Source: an uncultured Rhodobacter sp. (GTDB lineage: Bacteria > Pseudomonadota > Alphaproteobacteria > Rhodobacterales > Rhodobacteraceae). Taken from it: 64,000 bases of DNA. Positions 50,795 through 60,648 of this stretch are shown here, piece after piece. The notes beneath the pieces were generated by a model. That model was not told the origin of the DNA, ran no database searches, and saw only the letters and a program-made list of their open reading frames with translations. Each line of letters opens with the position of its first letter. Position 1 is the stretch's first letter. The translations under genes and the position numbers were made by a program. The stretch spans positions 372,001 through 436,000 of the forward strand of contig CAMFII010000002.1 of NCBI GenBank assembly GCA_945952585.1, in the 5' to 3' direction.

Positions 50795-51483
50795 GACAGC
50801 CAGCGGCGCATCGTCCGCTCGAAAACCCCGGCGAAGAAGGCCAGCAGGTCGGTGCCCTGCGCCGGCTTGAAGTGATGCGGGTCCTCCGAGCCGAGCACCA
50901 GCATTCCCGGCAGCCGTCCTTTGCCGAAGTCGAGGCGCAGCAGCGCCTCGGACCGGATCCAGCCCGCCTTTTCGCCGTAGATCACCGTCGAATCCGGCAT
51001 GGTCTGGCGCAGCGTGACCGTCCGAAGCGGAACGTTCCGCCCCCCGGCCAGATAATCGGCGATGAAACCCGGTTCGGCCACGCAAAGCACGTCGCCCAGC
51101 CGGCGCAGCGCCGGGTCGTCGGCATTCTGCACCGATTCCAGCACCAGTCGCACGCAATCGACCTTCAGCGTCTGCGCGACCTCACCCCCGATCCCCTTGA
51201 GGAAATCCTCGAAAGACAGGGGATCTAGCATCTGGAGGATGGCGCGATGCACCTGGTTGGTGCCCGCGAGATTCTCGTAGGCCGCGGCGATGACCGACCG
51301 GTGGGTGTCCTCCAGCCGGTCAAGTCGCTGGCCCAGCCGCTCCATGGCGATGCCGCGCAGGTCGACGATGTTCGATCCCATCGCTCGTTCGTTGGCGGCG
51401 ATAAGCGCCGCCATCACATCGCGATCCTCGAGGATCTTTTCGGGTTCCGCCAGGATGACGTCCCGCAGGTCCTGATCAATCAT
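50791..51483 (-). CDS. DUF484 family protein
   Basis: A 230-residue GAF-like protein. The N-terminus DQDLRDVILAEPEKILEDRD and the C-terminal LVLGSEDPHHFKPAQGTDLL, FFAGVFERTMRRWL are the family signature. Function is unknown. It is translationally coupled to xerC (GTGA), which suggests a link to recombination or division. The upstream sequence shows GTTAAC and a TATAAC box around 51525, a plausible promoter. Confidence 0.93.
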   Translation of the reverse strand: MIDQDLRDVILAEPEKILEDRDVMAALIAANERAMGSNIVDLRGIAMERLGQRLDRLEDTHRSVIAAAYENLAGTNQVHRAILQMLDPLSFEDFLKGIGGEVAQTLKVDCVRLVLESVQNADDPALRRLGDVLCVAEPGFIADYLAGGRNVPLRTVTLRQTMPDSTVIYGEKAGWIRSEALLRLDFGKGRLPGMLVLGSEDPHHFKPAQGTDLLAFFAGVFERTMRRWLS

Positions 51484-51551
51484 GCCGTCACTGCCCCGGT
51501 GCCGGATAAGCCATCACGGGATCGTTATACACAGGAACAGGTTAACGGGAA

Positions 51552-52205
51552 TCAGAGAATTTTCTGACCCGTCTTCGCCCAGTCCTTCATGAACTGGTCC
51601 ATGCCCTTGTCGGTCAGCACGTGGCTGGCCAGCGACTTGATGACGGCGGGCGGCGCGGTGATGACATCTGCGCCGATCTTGGCGCAGTCGGAGATATGGT
51701 TCACCGTGCGGATCGAGGCCGCGAGGATCTGCGTGTCGAAATCGTAGTTGTCGTAGATCGTGCGGATGTCCGCGATCAGGTCGAGCCCGTCGAAGTTGAT
51801 GTCATCGAGCCGTCCGACGAAGGGGCTGATGAAGGTCGCGCCCGCCTTTGCGGCCAGCAGGGCCTGGTTGGCGCTGAAGCAGAGCGTGACGTTGACCATG
51901 AAGCCTTCGCCCGACAGGACCTTGCAGGCCTTCAGACCGTCCCAGGTCAGCGGCACCTTCACGGCGATATTCGGGGCGATGGCGGCGAGCTTGCGGCCTT
52001 CGGCGATCATCTCGTCGGCCTGAAGCGCCACCACCTCGGCCGAGACGGGGCCAGAGACGAGGTCGCAGATTTCCTTGGTGACCTCGAGGATGTTGCGGCC
52101 CGATTTCAGGATCAGTGACGGGTTGGTCGTAACCCCGTCCACCATGCCGAGATCGTTCAGTTCTGCAATCGCCGCGACATCGGCAGTATCGACAAAGAAT
52201 TTCAT
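51552..52205 (-). CDS. Transaldolase/fructose-6-phosphate aldolase-like
   Basis: A 217-residue small class I aldolase. The Schiff-base Lys83 is in [15 protein letters not shown]. The N-terminus [20 protein letters not shown] and GVTTNPSLI, plus [20 protein letters not shown] and SPFVGRLDD, are diagnostic for the FSA/TalC subgroup. It interconverts pentose-phosphate sugars (transaldolase) or splits fructose 6-phosphate; the sequence alone does not decide. GGAAGGACCACTCCC precedes the start. It diverges from priA. Confidence 0.93.
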   Translation of the reverse strand: MKFFVDTADVAAIAELNDLGMVDGVTTNPSLILKSGRNILEVTKEICDLVSGPVSAEVVALQADEMIAEGRKLAAIAPNIAVKVPLTWDGLKACKVLSGEGFMVNVTLCFSANQALLAAKAGATFISPFVGRLDDINFDGLDLIADIRTIYDNYDFDTQILAASIRTVNHISDCAKIGADVITAPPAVIKSLASHVLTDKGMDQFMKDWAKTGQKIL

Positions 52206-52300
52206 GGGAGTGGTCCTTCCCTCTGTCCGGGGTTGCGGGGGTTGCGGCCCCGTATTAGCGCAAAGGGGAACCGGGTGAAAGACGGGTGTGAGCGCTAACG

Positions 52301-54502
52301 GTGTCGGATGAAATCTTTCCAGCGGGTGCGCGGGTCGGCGTGGTGACGACCGAACCGGTCGGCGGGTTCGCCGGTCTGCTGGATTATCGTGCGCCCGAAG
52401 GCGGCTGCGGAACGGGCGATTTCGTCGAGGTGCCGCTTGGCCCGCGCCGCGTTTTGGGCGTGGTCTGGGGGCAGGGCGAGGGGCGGTTCGACGAGGCGCG
52501 GCTGAGGCCGATCTCCCGGGTTCTCGATGCCGCGCCGATGCGTGAGGAGTTGCGGCTGTTCCTGTCGCGCGCGGCCGATTACACGCTGACGCCTTTGCCG
52601 CAGATGCTGCGGCTTGCAACGCGTGCGCCGGGCCTGGGTGAAGCGCCGGCGACGCGGCGCATCTATCGGCTGGCCGATGCCGAACCAGCGCGGCTGACTG
52701 ATGCGCGGCTGCGGGTGATTGAGGTGCTACGCGATTTCGGCGGTGCGGCTGTCACGCTTGGCGAGTTGACGCAGGCGGCGGCTGTGGGCAGCGGCGTGGT
52801 CAAGGGGCTGGTCGCCGCCGGCGTGCTGATCGAAGAGGACGCGCCGCGCGATCTGCCCTATGCGCGGCTTGACCCCGACCTGCCGGGGGTCGCGCTGGCG
52901 GGCGACCAGATCGCCGCCGCCGATGCGCTGGTGGCTGCGGTTGCGGCGGAAGGCTATTCGACGACGCTGCTGAAGGGCGTGACCGGGTCCGGCAAAACCG
53001 AGGTCTATCTGGAAGCCGTGGCGGAATGTCTGCGCCTCGGGCGGCAGGCGCTGGTCCTGTTGCCTGAGATCGCGCTGACGGCGGATTTCCTGGCCCGGGT
53101 CGAGGCGCGGTTCGGGGCGCGGCCGGCGGAATGGCATTCGGGCGTGACGGTGACGGAGCGGCGCCGGTTGTGGAAGATGGTGGCCGAGGGCGGGGCGCAG
53201 CTGGTCGTCGGGGCCCGCTCGGCGCTGTTCTTGCCGTTCCGCGAACTGGGTCTGATCGTGGTCGATGAGGAACACGACACCTCCTACAAGCAGGAGGAAG
53301 GCGTGCTCTACAACGCCCGCGACATGGCGGTGCTCCGCGCCTCGATCCTTGGCAGCCCGGTGGTGCTGGCCTCGGCGACGCCCAGCCTCGAGACCTGGGC
53401 CAATGTCGAAGCGGGGAAATATGCGCGGCTGGACCTGACCTCGCGCTATGGCACGGCGGAACTGCCCGAGATGCGGGCGATCGACATGCGCGCGGAAAAG
53501 CTGCCGGGGGACCGCTGGATCTCGGAGACGCTGGCGCGCGCGGTCGAGGCGAGGATGGGGCAGGGCGAACAGGCGCTTTTGTTCCTGAACCGACGCGGCT
53601 ATGCGCCGGTCACCATCTGCCGCGCCTGCGGGCATCAGGTCGGCTGCGACCAGTGCGATGCACGAATGGTCGAGCACCGCTTCCTCAAGCGTCTGGTCTG
53701 CCATCAATGCGGCGCGACCAAGCCGATCCCGGTGGTTTGCCCGTCCTGCGGGGTCGAGGGGCGGATGGCGGCGGTTGGGCCGGGGGTCGAGCGGCTGGCG
53801 GAAGAGGTCGCGGCGCGCTTTCCGCAGGCGCGGGTGGCGGTTCTCTCATCTGACCTGTTCGGCTCGGCGCGGGCTCTGAAGGAACAGATCGTCACGATTG
53901 CCGAGGGCGGGGCCGACATCATCATCGGCACGCAGATCGTCGCCAAGGGCCACAACTTTCCGCTGCTGACGCTGGTCGGCGTGATCGACGCCGATCTGGG
54001 CCTGCAGGGATCCGACCTGCGCGCGGCTGAGAGGACCTTCCAGCTGATGCGGCAGGTCGCAGGGCGGGCCGGACGTGCCGAGCGCAAGGGGCTGGCGCTC
54101 TTGCAGACCTACCAGCCCGAGCATCCGGTGATCCGCGCGATCCTCGGCGGTGACGAAGAGGCGTTCTGGCGGGCCGAGGCGGCCGAGCGGCGCGCGGCAG
54201 GCGTGCCGCCCTATGGGCGTATGGCGGGGATCATCCTGTCCTCGCCCGATGTCGCGCAGGTCTTCGATCTTGGCGGCGAACTGGCGCGCCGCGACGCGCC
54301 GCTGCGCAGGATCGGGGCGCAGGTCTTCGGTCCCGCGCCAGCGCCGATCGCGCGGGTCCGGGGGCGTCACCGGGTCCGGCTGCTGGTCAAGGCCGCCAAA
54401 GGCGTCCCGCTGCAACCTGCGCTGGCGGAATGGGTCGCGCAGGTAAAGCTGCCCGCGAACCTTCGCCTGTCGATCGATATTGATCCGCAGAGCTTTCTCT
54501 GA
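52301..54502 (+). CDS. priA: Primosomal protein N' (PriA helicase)
   Basis: A 733-residue replication-restart helicase. The N-terminal 3'-OH-binding domain comes first. Walker A follows in [15 protein letters not shown], then [13 protein letters not shown]. The zinc-binding Cys pairs span [13 protein letters not shown] to [18 protein letters not shown], with helicase motifs up to QVAGRAGR. The start is GTG at 52301 ([12 protein letters not shown]). It loads the replisome at stalled forks and recombination intermediates, consistent with RuvABC and XerC nearby. Confidence 0.96.
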   Translation: MSDEIFPAGARVGVVTTEPVGGFAGLLDYRAPEGGCGTGDFVEVPLGPRRVLGVVWGQGEGRFDEARLRPISRVLDAAPMREELRLFLSRAADYTLTPLPQMLRLATRAPGLGEAPATRRIYRLADAEPARLTDARLRVIEVLRDFGGAAVTLGELTQAAAVGSGVVKGLVAAGVLIEEDAPRDLPYARLDPDLPGVALAGDQIAAADALVAAVAAEGYSTTLLKGVTGSGKTEVYLEAVAECLRLGRQALVLLPEIALTADFLARVEARFGARPAEWHSGVTVTERRRLWKMVAEGGAQLVVGARSALFLPFRELGLIVVDEEHDTSYKQEEGVLYNARDMAVLRASILGSPVVLASATPSLETWANVEAGKYARLDLTSRYGTAELPEMRAIDMRAEKLPGDRWISETLARAVEARMGQGEQALLFLNRRGYAPVTICRACGHQVGCDQCDARMVEHRFLKRLVCHQCGATKPIPVVCPSCGVEGRMAAVGPGVERLAEEVAARFPQARVAVLSSDLFGSARALKEQIVTIAEGGADIIIGTQIVAKGHNFPLLTLVGVIDADLGLQGSDLRAAERTFQLMRQVAGRAGRAERKGLALLQTYQPEHPVIRAILGGDEEAFWRAEAAERRAAGVPPYGRMAGIILSSPDVAQVFDLGGELARRDAPLRRIGAQVFGPAPAPIARVRGRHRVRLLVKAAKGVPLQPALAEWVAQVKLPANLRLSIDIDPQSFL

Positions 54503-54591
54503 ATGCCTCCTCGATGCGGAACCGCCGCGATTGACGTGGCGCGACCTCCATCGGATAGTCGGGCCGACAGCATCTGACGGGCTGCACCCGA

Positions 54592-55170
54592 ATGCGTTTC
54601 CGCCAATTCCTTTTCCGCTTGGTCCCGGCAGGCTTGCCGGTGCTTTTCCCCTTCGTCCTGATCGCGCTCTTTGGCCTCTCTCCGCCAGTTTGGGCGGATG
54701 ACAGCGGGGAGGGCGATGCCGATGTGGCGGACAGCCTGACATCTGCGGTGGAGGCGCCGCCCCCGGCAACCGATGGCTCTGTCGCAGCCGACAAGGACGA
54801 AGCCCAAATCCGGGCGCGCCTGCAGGACTGGTCAAACGCCTTCGCGAACAAGGATCAGAAGGCGGCCTGCGACCTGTTCTCGGACGATGTCGTGGCCGAG
54901 ATCGAGGATGGGCCGACGCTCGATCATGCGGGCGTCTGCGCAAGGGTCGGTGAACTGCTGGGGAATCCCGATGTCGATCTGGCCTATACGCCTAAGATCG
55001 ACGAGGTCCTGCCGATGGGCGGATATGCGCTGGTCCGTCTGACCTGGAGCTTGCAGATCGACCGCAATGGCGGGACGACCACAAGCAGCGAGCGCAGCTT
55101 CGACGTGTTCCGCAAGGAAGCGGACGGCAAATGGCGCATCGCGCGTTACCTGTCCTACCCGATCGAGTAG
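54592..55170 (+). CDS. Exported NTF2-like (SnoaL/DUF4440-type) protein
   Basis: A 192-residue protein. It has a signal peptide (FLFRLVPAGLPVLFPFVLIA, cleavage near VWA-DD) and a Ser/Asp/Pro-rich spacer. From about residue 65 there is a cone-shaped NTF2 fold: IRARLQDWSNAFANKDQKAA, CDLFSDDVVAEI, then strands ending SFDVFRKEADGKWRIARYLS. Such domains can be enzymes or binding scaffolds. No catalytic residues are assigned. The oxidoreductase gene starts 6 bases downstream. Confidence 0.8.
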   Translation: MRFRQFLFRLVPAGLPVLFPFVLIALFGLSPPVWADDSGEGDADVADSLTSAVEAPPPATDGSVAADKDEAQIRARLQDWSNAFANKDQKAACDLFSDDVVAEIEDGPTLDHAGVCARVGELLGNPDVDLAYTPKIDEVLPMGGYALVRLTWSLQIDRNGGTTTSSERSFDVFRKEADGKWRIARYLSYPIE

Positions 55171-55176
55171 GCGCGG

Positions 55177-56343
55177 ATGGGGCAGCGGCGGGATCTGATC
55201 GTGATCGGAGGTGGACCTGCCGGTGCCGCGGCCGGAATGACGGCGGCCCGGGCCGGGCTGGACGTGCTGCTGATCGACAAGGCGGCCTTCCCACGGGAGA
55301 AGCTTTGCGGTGGTGGTTTTACCGGCCGCAGCCGCCGCCACATGGCCGAGATCTTTGGCCGGGACGTGACGCCCGATCTGTTCCTGCCCTGCAACCGCTT
55401 CCGGCTGGTGGCCGGGGCGAGGACGGTCGCCGAAATGGCCGATGCGCCGACCATCTGGCTGACGATGCGGCGGGAGTTTGACGCGATGCTGTTGGCGGCG
55501 GCGGAGGAGGCCGGCTGTGCGATGGCGACGGGGGTGCGCATCGCCTCTTTCGATCCGGACGGCGGAAGGATCAGCCTGACCACGGGCGAAGAGGTATCGG
55601 CGCCGCTTGTCATCGGTGCGGATGGCGCAGCAAGCATGGTGGCGCGGCGGCTGTTCGGGCGCGCCCACGATCCGGCGCAGGTCGGCTTCGGGATGGAAGT
55701 CGAGGTGCCGCGTGAGGGCGCCTTGCCGACGGATGCGGTCGAGATCGACCTTGCCGCCGCAGACTGGGGCTATGGCTGGTCCTTTCCCAAGGCTGGGTCG
55801 ATCACACTCGGCGTCGGCGGCATCCACCGTCGCAATCCGCAAATGCCGGCCACGCTCGACCGCTTCCTCTGCCGTCAGGGCGAAGATGGTGCCAGCTTGC
55901 GACCGCGCGGGGCGTTCCTTCCATTTGGCGAGGTGCGGCCGGTCGCGGGGAAGGGAACGACACTTCTTGCCGGCGACGCGGCGGGTCTGGTCGATCCGAT
56001 CACAGGCGAGGGCATCGCTTGGGCGATGAAGAGCGGCCAGCTTGCCGCACAGGCTGCCGCCGAGGCCTTGGCCGACCGGCGTCCGGATAGGGCGCTGCCC
56101 CGCTATCAGCGGGCGCTGGCCCCGATCCGTGCCGAGTTGCGGCACGCGCGCGCCCTGCGCTGGCTTTTCTACCAGCCGCTGTTACAGCCGGCCTTCCTGC
56201 GGCTTCTGGCCGGCGAACCGCGCCTGCAGCGACGTTACCTTGCCCTGCTGTCGGGCGAGGCGGATTATGCTGATCTGGGCTGGCGCGCCCTGCCGCGCCT
56301 CGCCGCCCGGATCGCCGGCCGGACCTTCCAGGCCGGCGCTTGA
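55177..56343 (+). CDS. Geranylgeranyl reductase family FAD-dependent oxidoreductase
   Basis: A 388-residue flavoprotein. The FAD dinucleotide fold is DLIVIGGGPAGAAAGMTAAR, followed by FPREKLCGGGFTGRS (the K-x-C-G-G motif of the geranylgeranyl-reductase group). The second FAD motif is LLAGDAAGLVDPITGEGIAW. Relatives reduce isoprenoid double bonds in lipids, chlorophyll or quinones. No photosynthesis genes are nearby, so a lipid or quinone role is more likely. It is coupled to the exported NTF2 protein gene. Confidence 0.88.
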   Translation: MGQRRDLIVIGGGPAGAAAGMTAARAGLDVLLIDKAAFPREKLCGGGFTGRSRRHMAEIFGRDVTPDLFLPCNRFRLVAGARTVAEMADAPTIWLTMRREFDAMLLAAAEEAGCAMATGVRIASFDPDGGRISLTTGEEVSAPLVIGADGAASMVARRLFGRAHDPAQVGFGMEVEVPREGALPTDAVEIDLAAADWGYGWSFPKAGSITLGVGGIHRRNPQMPATLDRFLCRQGEDGASLRPRGAFLPFGEVRPVAGKGTTLLAGDAAGLVDPITGEGIAWAMKSGQLAAQAAAEALADRRPDRALPRYQRALAPIRAELRHARALRWLFYQPLLQPAFLRLLAGEPRLQRRYLALLSGEADYADLGWRALPRLAARIAGRTFQAGA

Positions 56344-56394
56344 CCCCTGCCGCCCCCCACGCTATCGCCGCCCAAGCCAACCTTGGAGATTGCC

Positions 56395-57267
56395 ATGCCC
56401 ACCTATACCGCGCTGACGACGCTGACCGGGCAGGAAGCCGCCGAGGCGCTGGCCGAGGCGCTCGAGGACCTGGAGCCGGAGCCAACCGGCGTCGGCGTCT
56501 TCGAGATCGAGGATGACTCGGGGCTGTGGGAAGTGGGCGCCTATTTCCTCGAGCCGCCGGATGAGATCGCGCTGGCACTGCTCGCTGCAGCCTGGGGTGC
56601 GCAACCCTTCGTCCTTTCCGAGCTGCCCGAGATCGACTGGGTCGCCAAGGTCCGTCGCGAACTATCGCCGGTCGAGGCCGGGCGCTTCTTCGTCTATGGT
56701 AGCCACGACGCCGACAAGGTGCCGTCCGGACGCATCGCGCTGTTGATCGAGGCGACGGTCGCTTTCGGCACCGGGCATCACGGCACGACGCTCGGCTGCC
56801 TGCGGGCTCTGGACGGGCTGGTGGATCAGGGCGTGGTGGCGCAGAACGTCGCCGATATCGGCTGCGGGACGGCGGTGCTCGCCATGGCGGCGTCCCGGGT
56901 CTATCCGAACCCGGTCATCGCTTCGGACATTGACCAGGTGGCGGTGGACGTGGCTCGCGCCAATGCCGAGGTCAACGGCCTGGCCGACCGGGTGGAATGC
57001 CTCGAGGCGGCGGGGTTCGACCATCCGCGCCTGCGGGCCGCTGCCCCGTTCGATCTGGTTTTCGCCAATATTCTCAAAGGTCCGCTGATCGAACTTGCAC
57101 CCGATATGGCACGGCACATTGCGCCGGGCGGGCGGGCGATCCTGTCTGGGCTTCTGGTGGTTCAGGCCGAATCGGTATTGGGGGCCTATCGCGCGCAGGG
57201 CTTCACACTCGAACGGCGCGAAGATCTGGGCGAATGGTCGGCCCTGACATTGGTGCGCGGCGCCTGA
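56395..57267 (+). CDS. prmA: Ribosomal protein L11 methyltransferase (PrmA)
   Basis: A 290-residue SAM-dependent methyltransferase that trimethylates L11. The SAM motif is VADIGCGTAVLAMAAS, preceded by the PrmA hallmark ATVAFGTGHHGTTLGCLRAL. FDLVFANILKGPLIELAPD is the N-x-x-L/K-x-P active-site segment, and the C-terminus has ILSGLLVVQAESV. The ATG at 56395 follows TTGGAG. The 193-base gap that follows shows nothing recognisable. Confidence 0.95.
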   Translation: MPTYTALTTLTGQEAAEALAEALEDLEPEPTGVGVFEIEDDSGLWEVGAYFLEPPDEIALALLAAAWGAQPFVLSELPEIDWVAKVRRELSPVEAGRFFVYGSHDADKVPSGRIALLIEATVAFGTGHHGTTLGCLRALDGLVDQGVVAQNVADIGCGTAVLAMAASRVYPNPVIASDIDQVAVDVARANAEVNGLADRVECLEAAGFDHPRLRAAAPFDLVFANILKGPLIELAPDMARHIAPGGRAILSGLLVVQAESVLGAYRAQGFTLERREDLGEWSALTLVRGA

Positions 57268-57460
57268 CAGTCGCTGCAGGCGGCGCGGCTTTGTTCCACC
57301 CCAAAACCGGCTTGCAACCTTTCCGTGTCTCTCCAAAGCCCGACGCGCGTCTTGGTTTTGCCGTCGGCATCTTGCTTTCGCCCGCTTTGCCCCAATCCTG
57401 CCACAATTCAGGGGTATCAAGAACTATGGGCGGGGGCCTGAAAGATTTGGAGTTTCGATC

Positions 57461-57802
57461 GTGCCCGACCCCAATTTGCGCGACTTTTACAATCGCGTCT
57501 CGCGCATCCAGGATGCGCGTACCCAGGGCTACGGATTTGAGGCGCCGGGCACCTTGGGATTGTCCTACTACCGCAAGGCAGAACGCAAGCGCACTTCGAT
57601 CTGGGGCCCGTTGTTCTTCGTGATCGTGATGAGCCTGGTGCTGAAGGGTGCCATTCATTACCGGATCGGCGAGGCCACTTATAACGAGCGGGTCGCTGAC
57701 CTCATGCAAGGCGGTTCGGTCGACAAGATTGGCGGCTGGCTGATGCAGGCCGATCCGGCGACGCTATGGATCTCTTCCGCGATCCGCGATCTGGCCCGCT
57801 GA
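57461..57802 (+). CDS. Small single-TM membrane protein, hypothetical
   Basis: A 113-residue protein starting at GTG 57461. It has a charged N-terminal half (DFYNRVSRIQDARTQGYGFE), one TM (about residues 48-63, WGPLFFVIVMSLVLKGAIHY) and a periplasmic tail with RVADLMQGGSVDKIGGWLMQ. It is unidentified, though its proteobacterial look (ordered domains, normal codon use) favours a real gene. A shared hairpin terminator follows. Confidence 0.72.
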   Translation: MPDPNLRDFYNRVSRIQDARTQGYGFEAPGTLGLSYYRKAERKRTSIWGPLFFVIVMSLVLKGAIHYRIGEATYNERVADLMQGGSVDKIGGWLMQADPATLWISSAIRDLAR

Positions 57803-57830
57803 ACGGGTTTCGCATCCCCTGAAATAGCCA

Positions 57831-57859
57831 AAGGCCGCGTCCCTTCGGGGCGCGGCCTT
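57831..57859. terminator. Bidirectional hairpin terminator
   Basis: AAGGCCGCG (57831-57839) pairs with CGCGGCCTT (57851-57859), with an inner CCC-TTCG-GGG. It lies between the convergent small membrane-protein gene and the DUF1127 gene and has A/T ends on both sides. Confidence 0.75.
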
Positions 57860-57901
57860 ATCTGCGTCCGGTTGACCCGGTATCCCGCCAAGCCATAAGG
57901 C

Positions 57902-58105
57902 TCAGCCGCGGATACGGTCGATGTCGCCGCGGCACAGACCGATATCGTCCAGCTCGCGATCCGACAGGTTGCCCAGTGCCTTGCGGGTCACACGGGCGTC
58001 ATTCCAGCTTTTCAGCCCAGCCATCGTGGTCGACACGAACTGGAAGGCTTTGAAAGTCGCAGTGGCGCCGAACGGCGCCGGGCGGCTCGTTTCATAGGCG
58101 GCCAT
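57902..58105 (-). CDS. DUF1127 domain-containing protein
   Basis: A 67-residue protein whose C-terminal half carries the DUF1127 core: WNDARVTRKALGNLSDRELD followed by DIGLCRGDIDRIRG. In Rhodobacter and other alphaproteobacteria, small Arg-rich DUF1127 proteins bind RNA and affect sRNA/mRNA turnover and phosphate or stress responses. This one has a longer N-terminus. AAGGAAAA precedes the ATG, and AATATG-like A/T-rich sequence lies upstream. Confidence 0.93.
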   Translation of the reverse strand: MAAYETSRPAPFGATATFKAFQFVSTTMAGLKSWNDARVTRKALGNLSDRELDDIGLCRGDIDRIRG

Positions 58106-58417
58106 GATGCTTTTCCTTGCGTTTACATATTGCCTGTTTCAGGGGCATCTCTGCCCTTGCGACGCCATCTAGACGTGCGGTCGCACAACAACAAGCGGGG
58201 CGGCGGCATGTCCACCATGCATTCTGTGCATAGCTTGCTTCATGATTTCTTCATTGTTTTTGGTGGGGTAGCCATTTTCGCCGGGGTTGGTGTCGCTTTC
58301 AGACCTTCGCCTGCCGCAATTCGCACCTGCGGCATCGCAATTGCAGCAAAACCGTGGCACTGGCGGGTGTTCCTGCTTCGTGCTATTCCTGCAACAGGGG
58401 CAGGAAAAGGGCAGTGA
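58106..58417. other. 312-base region between DUF1127 and ruvC, no confident gene
   Basis: The region is lower in G+C than its flanks. It holds a small frame (58208-58417) with one hydrophobic stretch that ends directly before the ruvC ATG, which I do not call. A hairpin TTCCTG/CAGGAA lies near 58386-58406, and a GTTC-N7-GTGC string at 58369-58383 is one base off the alphaproteobacterial LexA consensus GTTC-N7-GTTC. It probably contains the promoters of both flanking genes. Confidence 0.45.
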
Positions 58418-58936
58418 ATGCGCGTACTGGGCATCGATCCGGGGCTTCGAAACCTCGGATGGGGCGTGATTGACGTGGTCGGCACGCGACTCACTCATGT
58501 CGCCAATGGCATCTGCCATTCGCCGTCGGGCGAGGGGGACCTTGCCGATCGCCTGCTGAGCCTGCATGGCCAGTTGACCGAGGTTCTGCGCATCCATGCG
58601 CCCGACGCCGCAGCGGTCGAGCATACCTTCGTCAACAAGGATGGCGTGGCGACCTTGAAGCTTGGCCAGGCGCGGGGGATCGCCCTGCTGGTCCCGGCGC
58701 AATTCGGGCTGACAGTCGGGGAATATGCGCCGAATGCGGTCAAAAAGACGGTCGTCGGCGTCGGCCACGCCGCCAAGGTGCAGGTCGACCACATGGTCCG
58801 GCTGCACCTGCCCGGGGTTGCCATCGCCGGCCCGGATGCGGCTGACGCCCTGGCGATCGCGATCTGCCATGCGCATCACCTGCAATCCGCCGGCCGGTTC
58901 GAGGCCGCTTTGAAACGTGCGGGGGCAGCGCGATGA
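58418..58936 (+). CDS. ruvC: Crossover junction endodeoxyribonuclease RuvC
   Basis: A 172-residue Holliday-junction resolvase. The RNase H-like fold opens [19 protein letters not shown] with catalytic Asp7. [20 protein letters not shown] holds the Glu, and the C-terminal acidic pair is in [16 protein letters not shown]. It overlaps ruvA by 4 bases (ATGA at 58933). The ruvC-ruvA-htpX-ruvB order here is unusual in containing a protease gene. Confidence 0.96.
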   Translation: MRVLGIDPGLRNLGWGVIDVVGTRLTHVANGICHSPSGEGDLADRLLSLHGQLTEVLRIHAPDAAAVEHTFVNKDGVATLKLGQARGIALLVPAQFGLTVGEYAPNAVKKTVVGVGHAAKVQVDHMVRLHLPGVAIAGPDAADALAIAICHAHHLQSAGRFEAALKRAGAAR

Positions 58937-59607
58937 TCGGCAAGATCAGCGGGCGGCTGGAGTATCGCGGACCAGACCACGTGCTGATCGACGTGCGGGG
59001 GGTGGGCTATATCGTTCATGTCTCGGACCGGACGCTTGCTGCCCTGCCGGGGCCGGGCGAGGCGGTCGCGCTCTACACCGAACTGATCGTTCGCGAGGAC
59101 CTGCTGCAGCTGATCGGCTTCCCCTCGCTGATCGAGAAGGAGTGGCACCGGCTCCTGACCACGGTGCAGGGGATCGGCGCCAAGGCTGGCCTTGCGATCC
59201 TCGGAGCGCTTGGGGCCGAAGGCGTGGCGCGGGCGATCACCTTGGGCGATGCGCGTGCCATCCAGTCCGCGCCGGGGATCGGCCCCAAGCTGGCGCAACG
59301 CGTGGTGTTGGAGCTGAAGTCGAAAGCCCCCGCTGTCATGGCGTCGGGCGCGGCTCTGGCGGCCGAGCCGGTGGTGGAGGTGCTGGAGCCCGCTTCCCCC
59401 GCAACCACCGCGCCGGCGCGCACCAAGCCCATCACGGCGGGCAAGACGCGCGCGGCCTTCACCGCGGATGCGCTGTCGGCCCTTACCAATCTGGGATACG
59501 CGCCGGGGGATGCCGCCCAGGCCGTGGCGACCGCCAGCGCCGACGCGCCCGAGGCCGACACGGCACAGCTTATCCGCCTGTCGCTTAAGCTGCTCGCCCC
59601 GCGCTAG
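58933..59607 (+). CDS. ruvA: Holliday junction branch-migration protein RuvA
   Basis: A 224-residue junction-binding protein. The OB-fold [20 protein letters not shown], the two HhH motifs ([20 protein letters not shown] and [20 protein letters not shown]), a Pro/Ala-rich linker and the RuvB-binding C-terminal helices ([17 protein letters not shown]) are all present. It is slightly longer than the usual 200 because of the linker. It is coupled to ruvC. Confidence 0.96.
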   Translation: MIGKISGRLEYRGPDHVLIDVRGVGYIVHVSDRTLAALPGPGEAVALYTELIVREDLLQLIGFPSLIEKEWHRLLTTVQGIGAKAGLAILGALGAEGVARAITLGDARAIQSAPGIGPKLAQRVVLELKSKAPAVMASGAALAAEPVVEVLEPASPATTAPARTKPITAGKTRAAFTADALSALTNLGYAPGDAAQAVATASADAPEADTAQLIRLSLKLLAPR

Positions 59608-59677
59608 GGCTCCCCCTTCTTGCTTCAGGGCCCTCTGCAGCCATATCACCTGTTGGGACAGCGTGTCGGAGGGGATG

Positions 59678-60583
59678 ATGGGCTACGTCAAGACAGCGAT
59701 CCTGATGGCGGCGATGACCGCGCTGTTCATGGCGGTCGGCGGCATGATCGGCGGGCGCGGCGGGGCAGGCATTGCGCTGGTGATGGCCGGGGTGATGAAC
59801 CTGTTCGCCTGGTGGAACTCGGACAAGGCCGTGCTGCGGACCTATGGCGCACAGGAGGTCGATATGACCACGGCGCCGGACTTCGTCGGGCTGGTGCGCG
59901 AATTGGCCGACCGGGCGGGCCTGCCGATGCCCAAGGTCTATCTGATCCAGTCCGACCAACCCAATGCCTTCGCCACTGGCCGCAATCCGCAGAATGCTGC
60001 TGTCGCGGCCTCGACCGGGCTTCTGTCGCGGCTCAGCCGGGAAGAGATCGCGGGCGTGATGGCGCATGAACTGGCCCATATCAAGCATCGCGACACGCTG
60101 ATCATGACCGTGACGGCGACCTTCGCCGGGGCGATCTCGTGGCTGGCGAACATGGCCTTCTGGTTCGGCGGCAATCGCAACCGTGAGGGCGGGCTGATCG
60201 GGACGCTGGCGATCATGATCCTCGCCCCCCTTGCGGCGGGGCTGGTGCAGATGGCGATCAGCCGGAGCCGCGAATACGAGGCTGACCGGATCGGCGCGGG
60301 CATCTGCGGCCAGCCCCTGTGGCTTGCCTCGGCGCTGGGCAAGATTGACCGGATGGCGCAGGCGATCTACTACCCGACGGCCGAGAGGAACCCGGCCAGC
60401 GCCCATATGTTCATCATCAACCCGCTGCACGCCCATGCGCGCGACCGGCTGTTCTCGACCCATCCCTCGACCGCGAACCGCATAGCCGCGCTGCAGGACC
60501 TGGCCCGGTCAATGCCACGGGAGGAGTTTGCGCCCAGCCGTATCCCGACAACCCGTCGGGACCAGGACGGTCCCTGGGGATGA
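59678..60583 (+). CDS. htpX: Membrane zinc metalloprotease HtpX
   Basis: A 301-residue membrane protease that degrades misfolded membrane proteins. The zinc motif [10 protein letters not shown] (HExxH) is preceded by two N-terminal TMs, and followed by two more and by [14 protein letters not shown] with the third ligand. The ATG at 59678 (MGYVK) follows CGGAGGGG; an ATG 3 bases earlier is in frame. It is placed between ruvA and ruvB. Confidence 0.95.
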   Translation: MGYVKTAILMAAMTALFMAVGGMIGGRGGAGIALVMAGVMNLFAWWNSDKAVLRTYGAQEVDMTTAPDFVGLVRELADRAGLPMPKVYLIQSDQPNAFATGRNPQNAAVAASTGLLSRLSREEIAGVMAHELAHIKHRDTLIMTVTATFAGAISWLANMAFWFGGNRNREGGLIGTLAIMILAPLAAGLVQMAISRSREYEADRIGAGICGQPLWLASALGKIDRMAQAIYYPTAERNPASAHMFIINPLHAHARDRLFSTHPSTANRIAALQDLARSMPREEFAPSRIPTTRRDQDGPWG

Positions 60584-60648
60584 CGCGGCGCCCCTTGCAT
60601 TGACCGATCCGTTCGGGGATTGTTCCGCCTGACCGAAACGGCGGAACC

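Noticed and set aside
58208-58417. A 69-codon frame with a hydrophobic stretch ending at the ruvC ATG
   Set aside because: No ribosome-binding site or family resemblance. The C-terminal half does not look like a protein domain, and the region reads better as promoter DNA.
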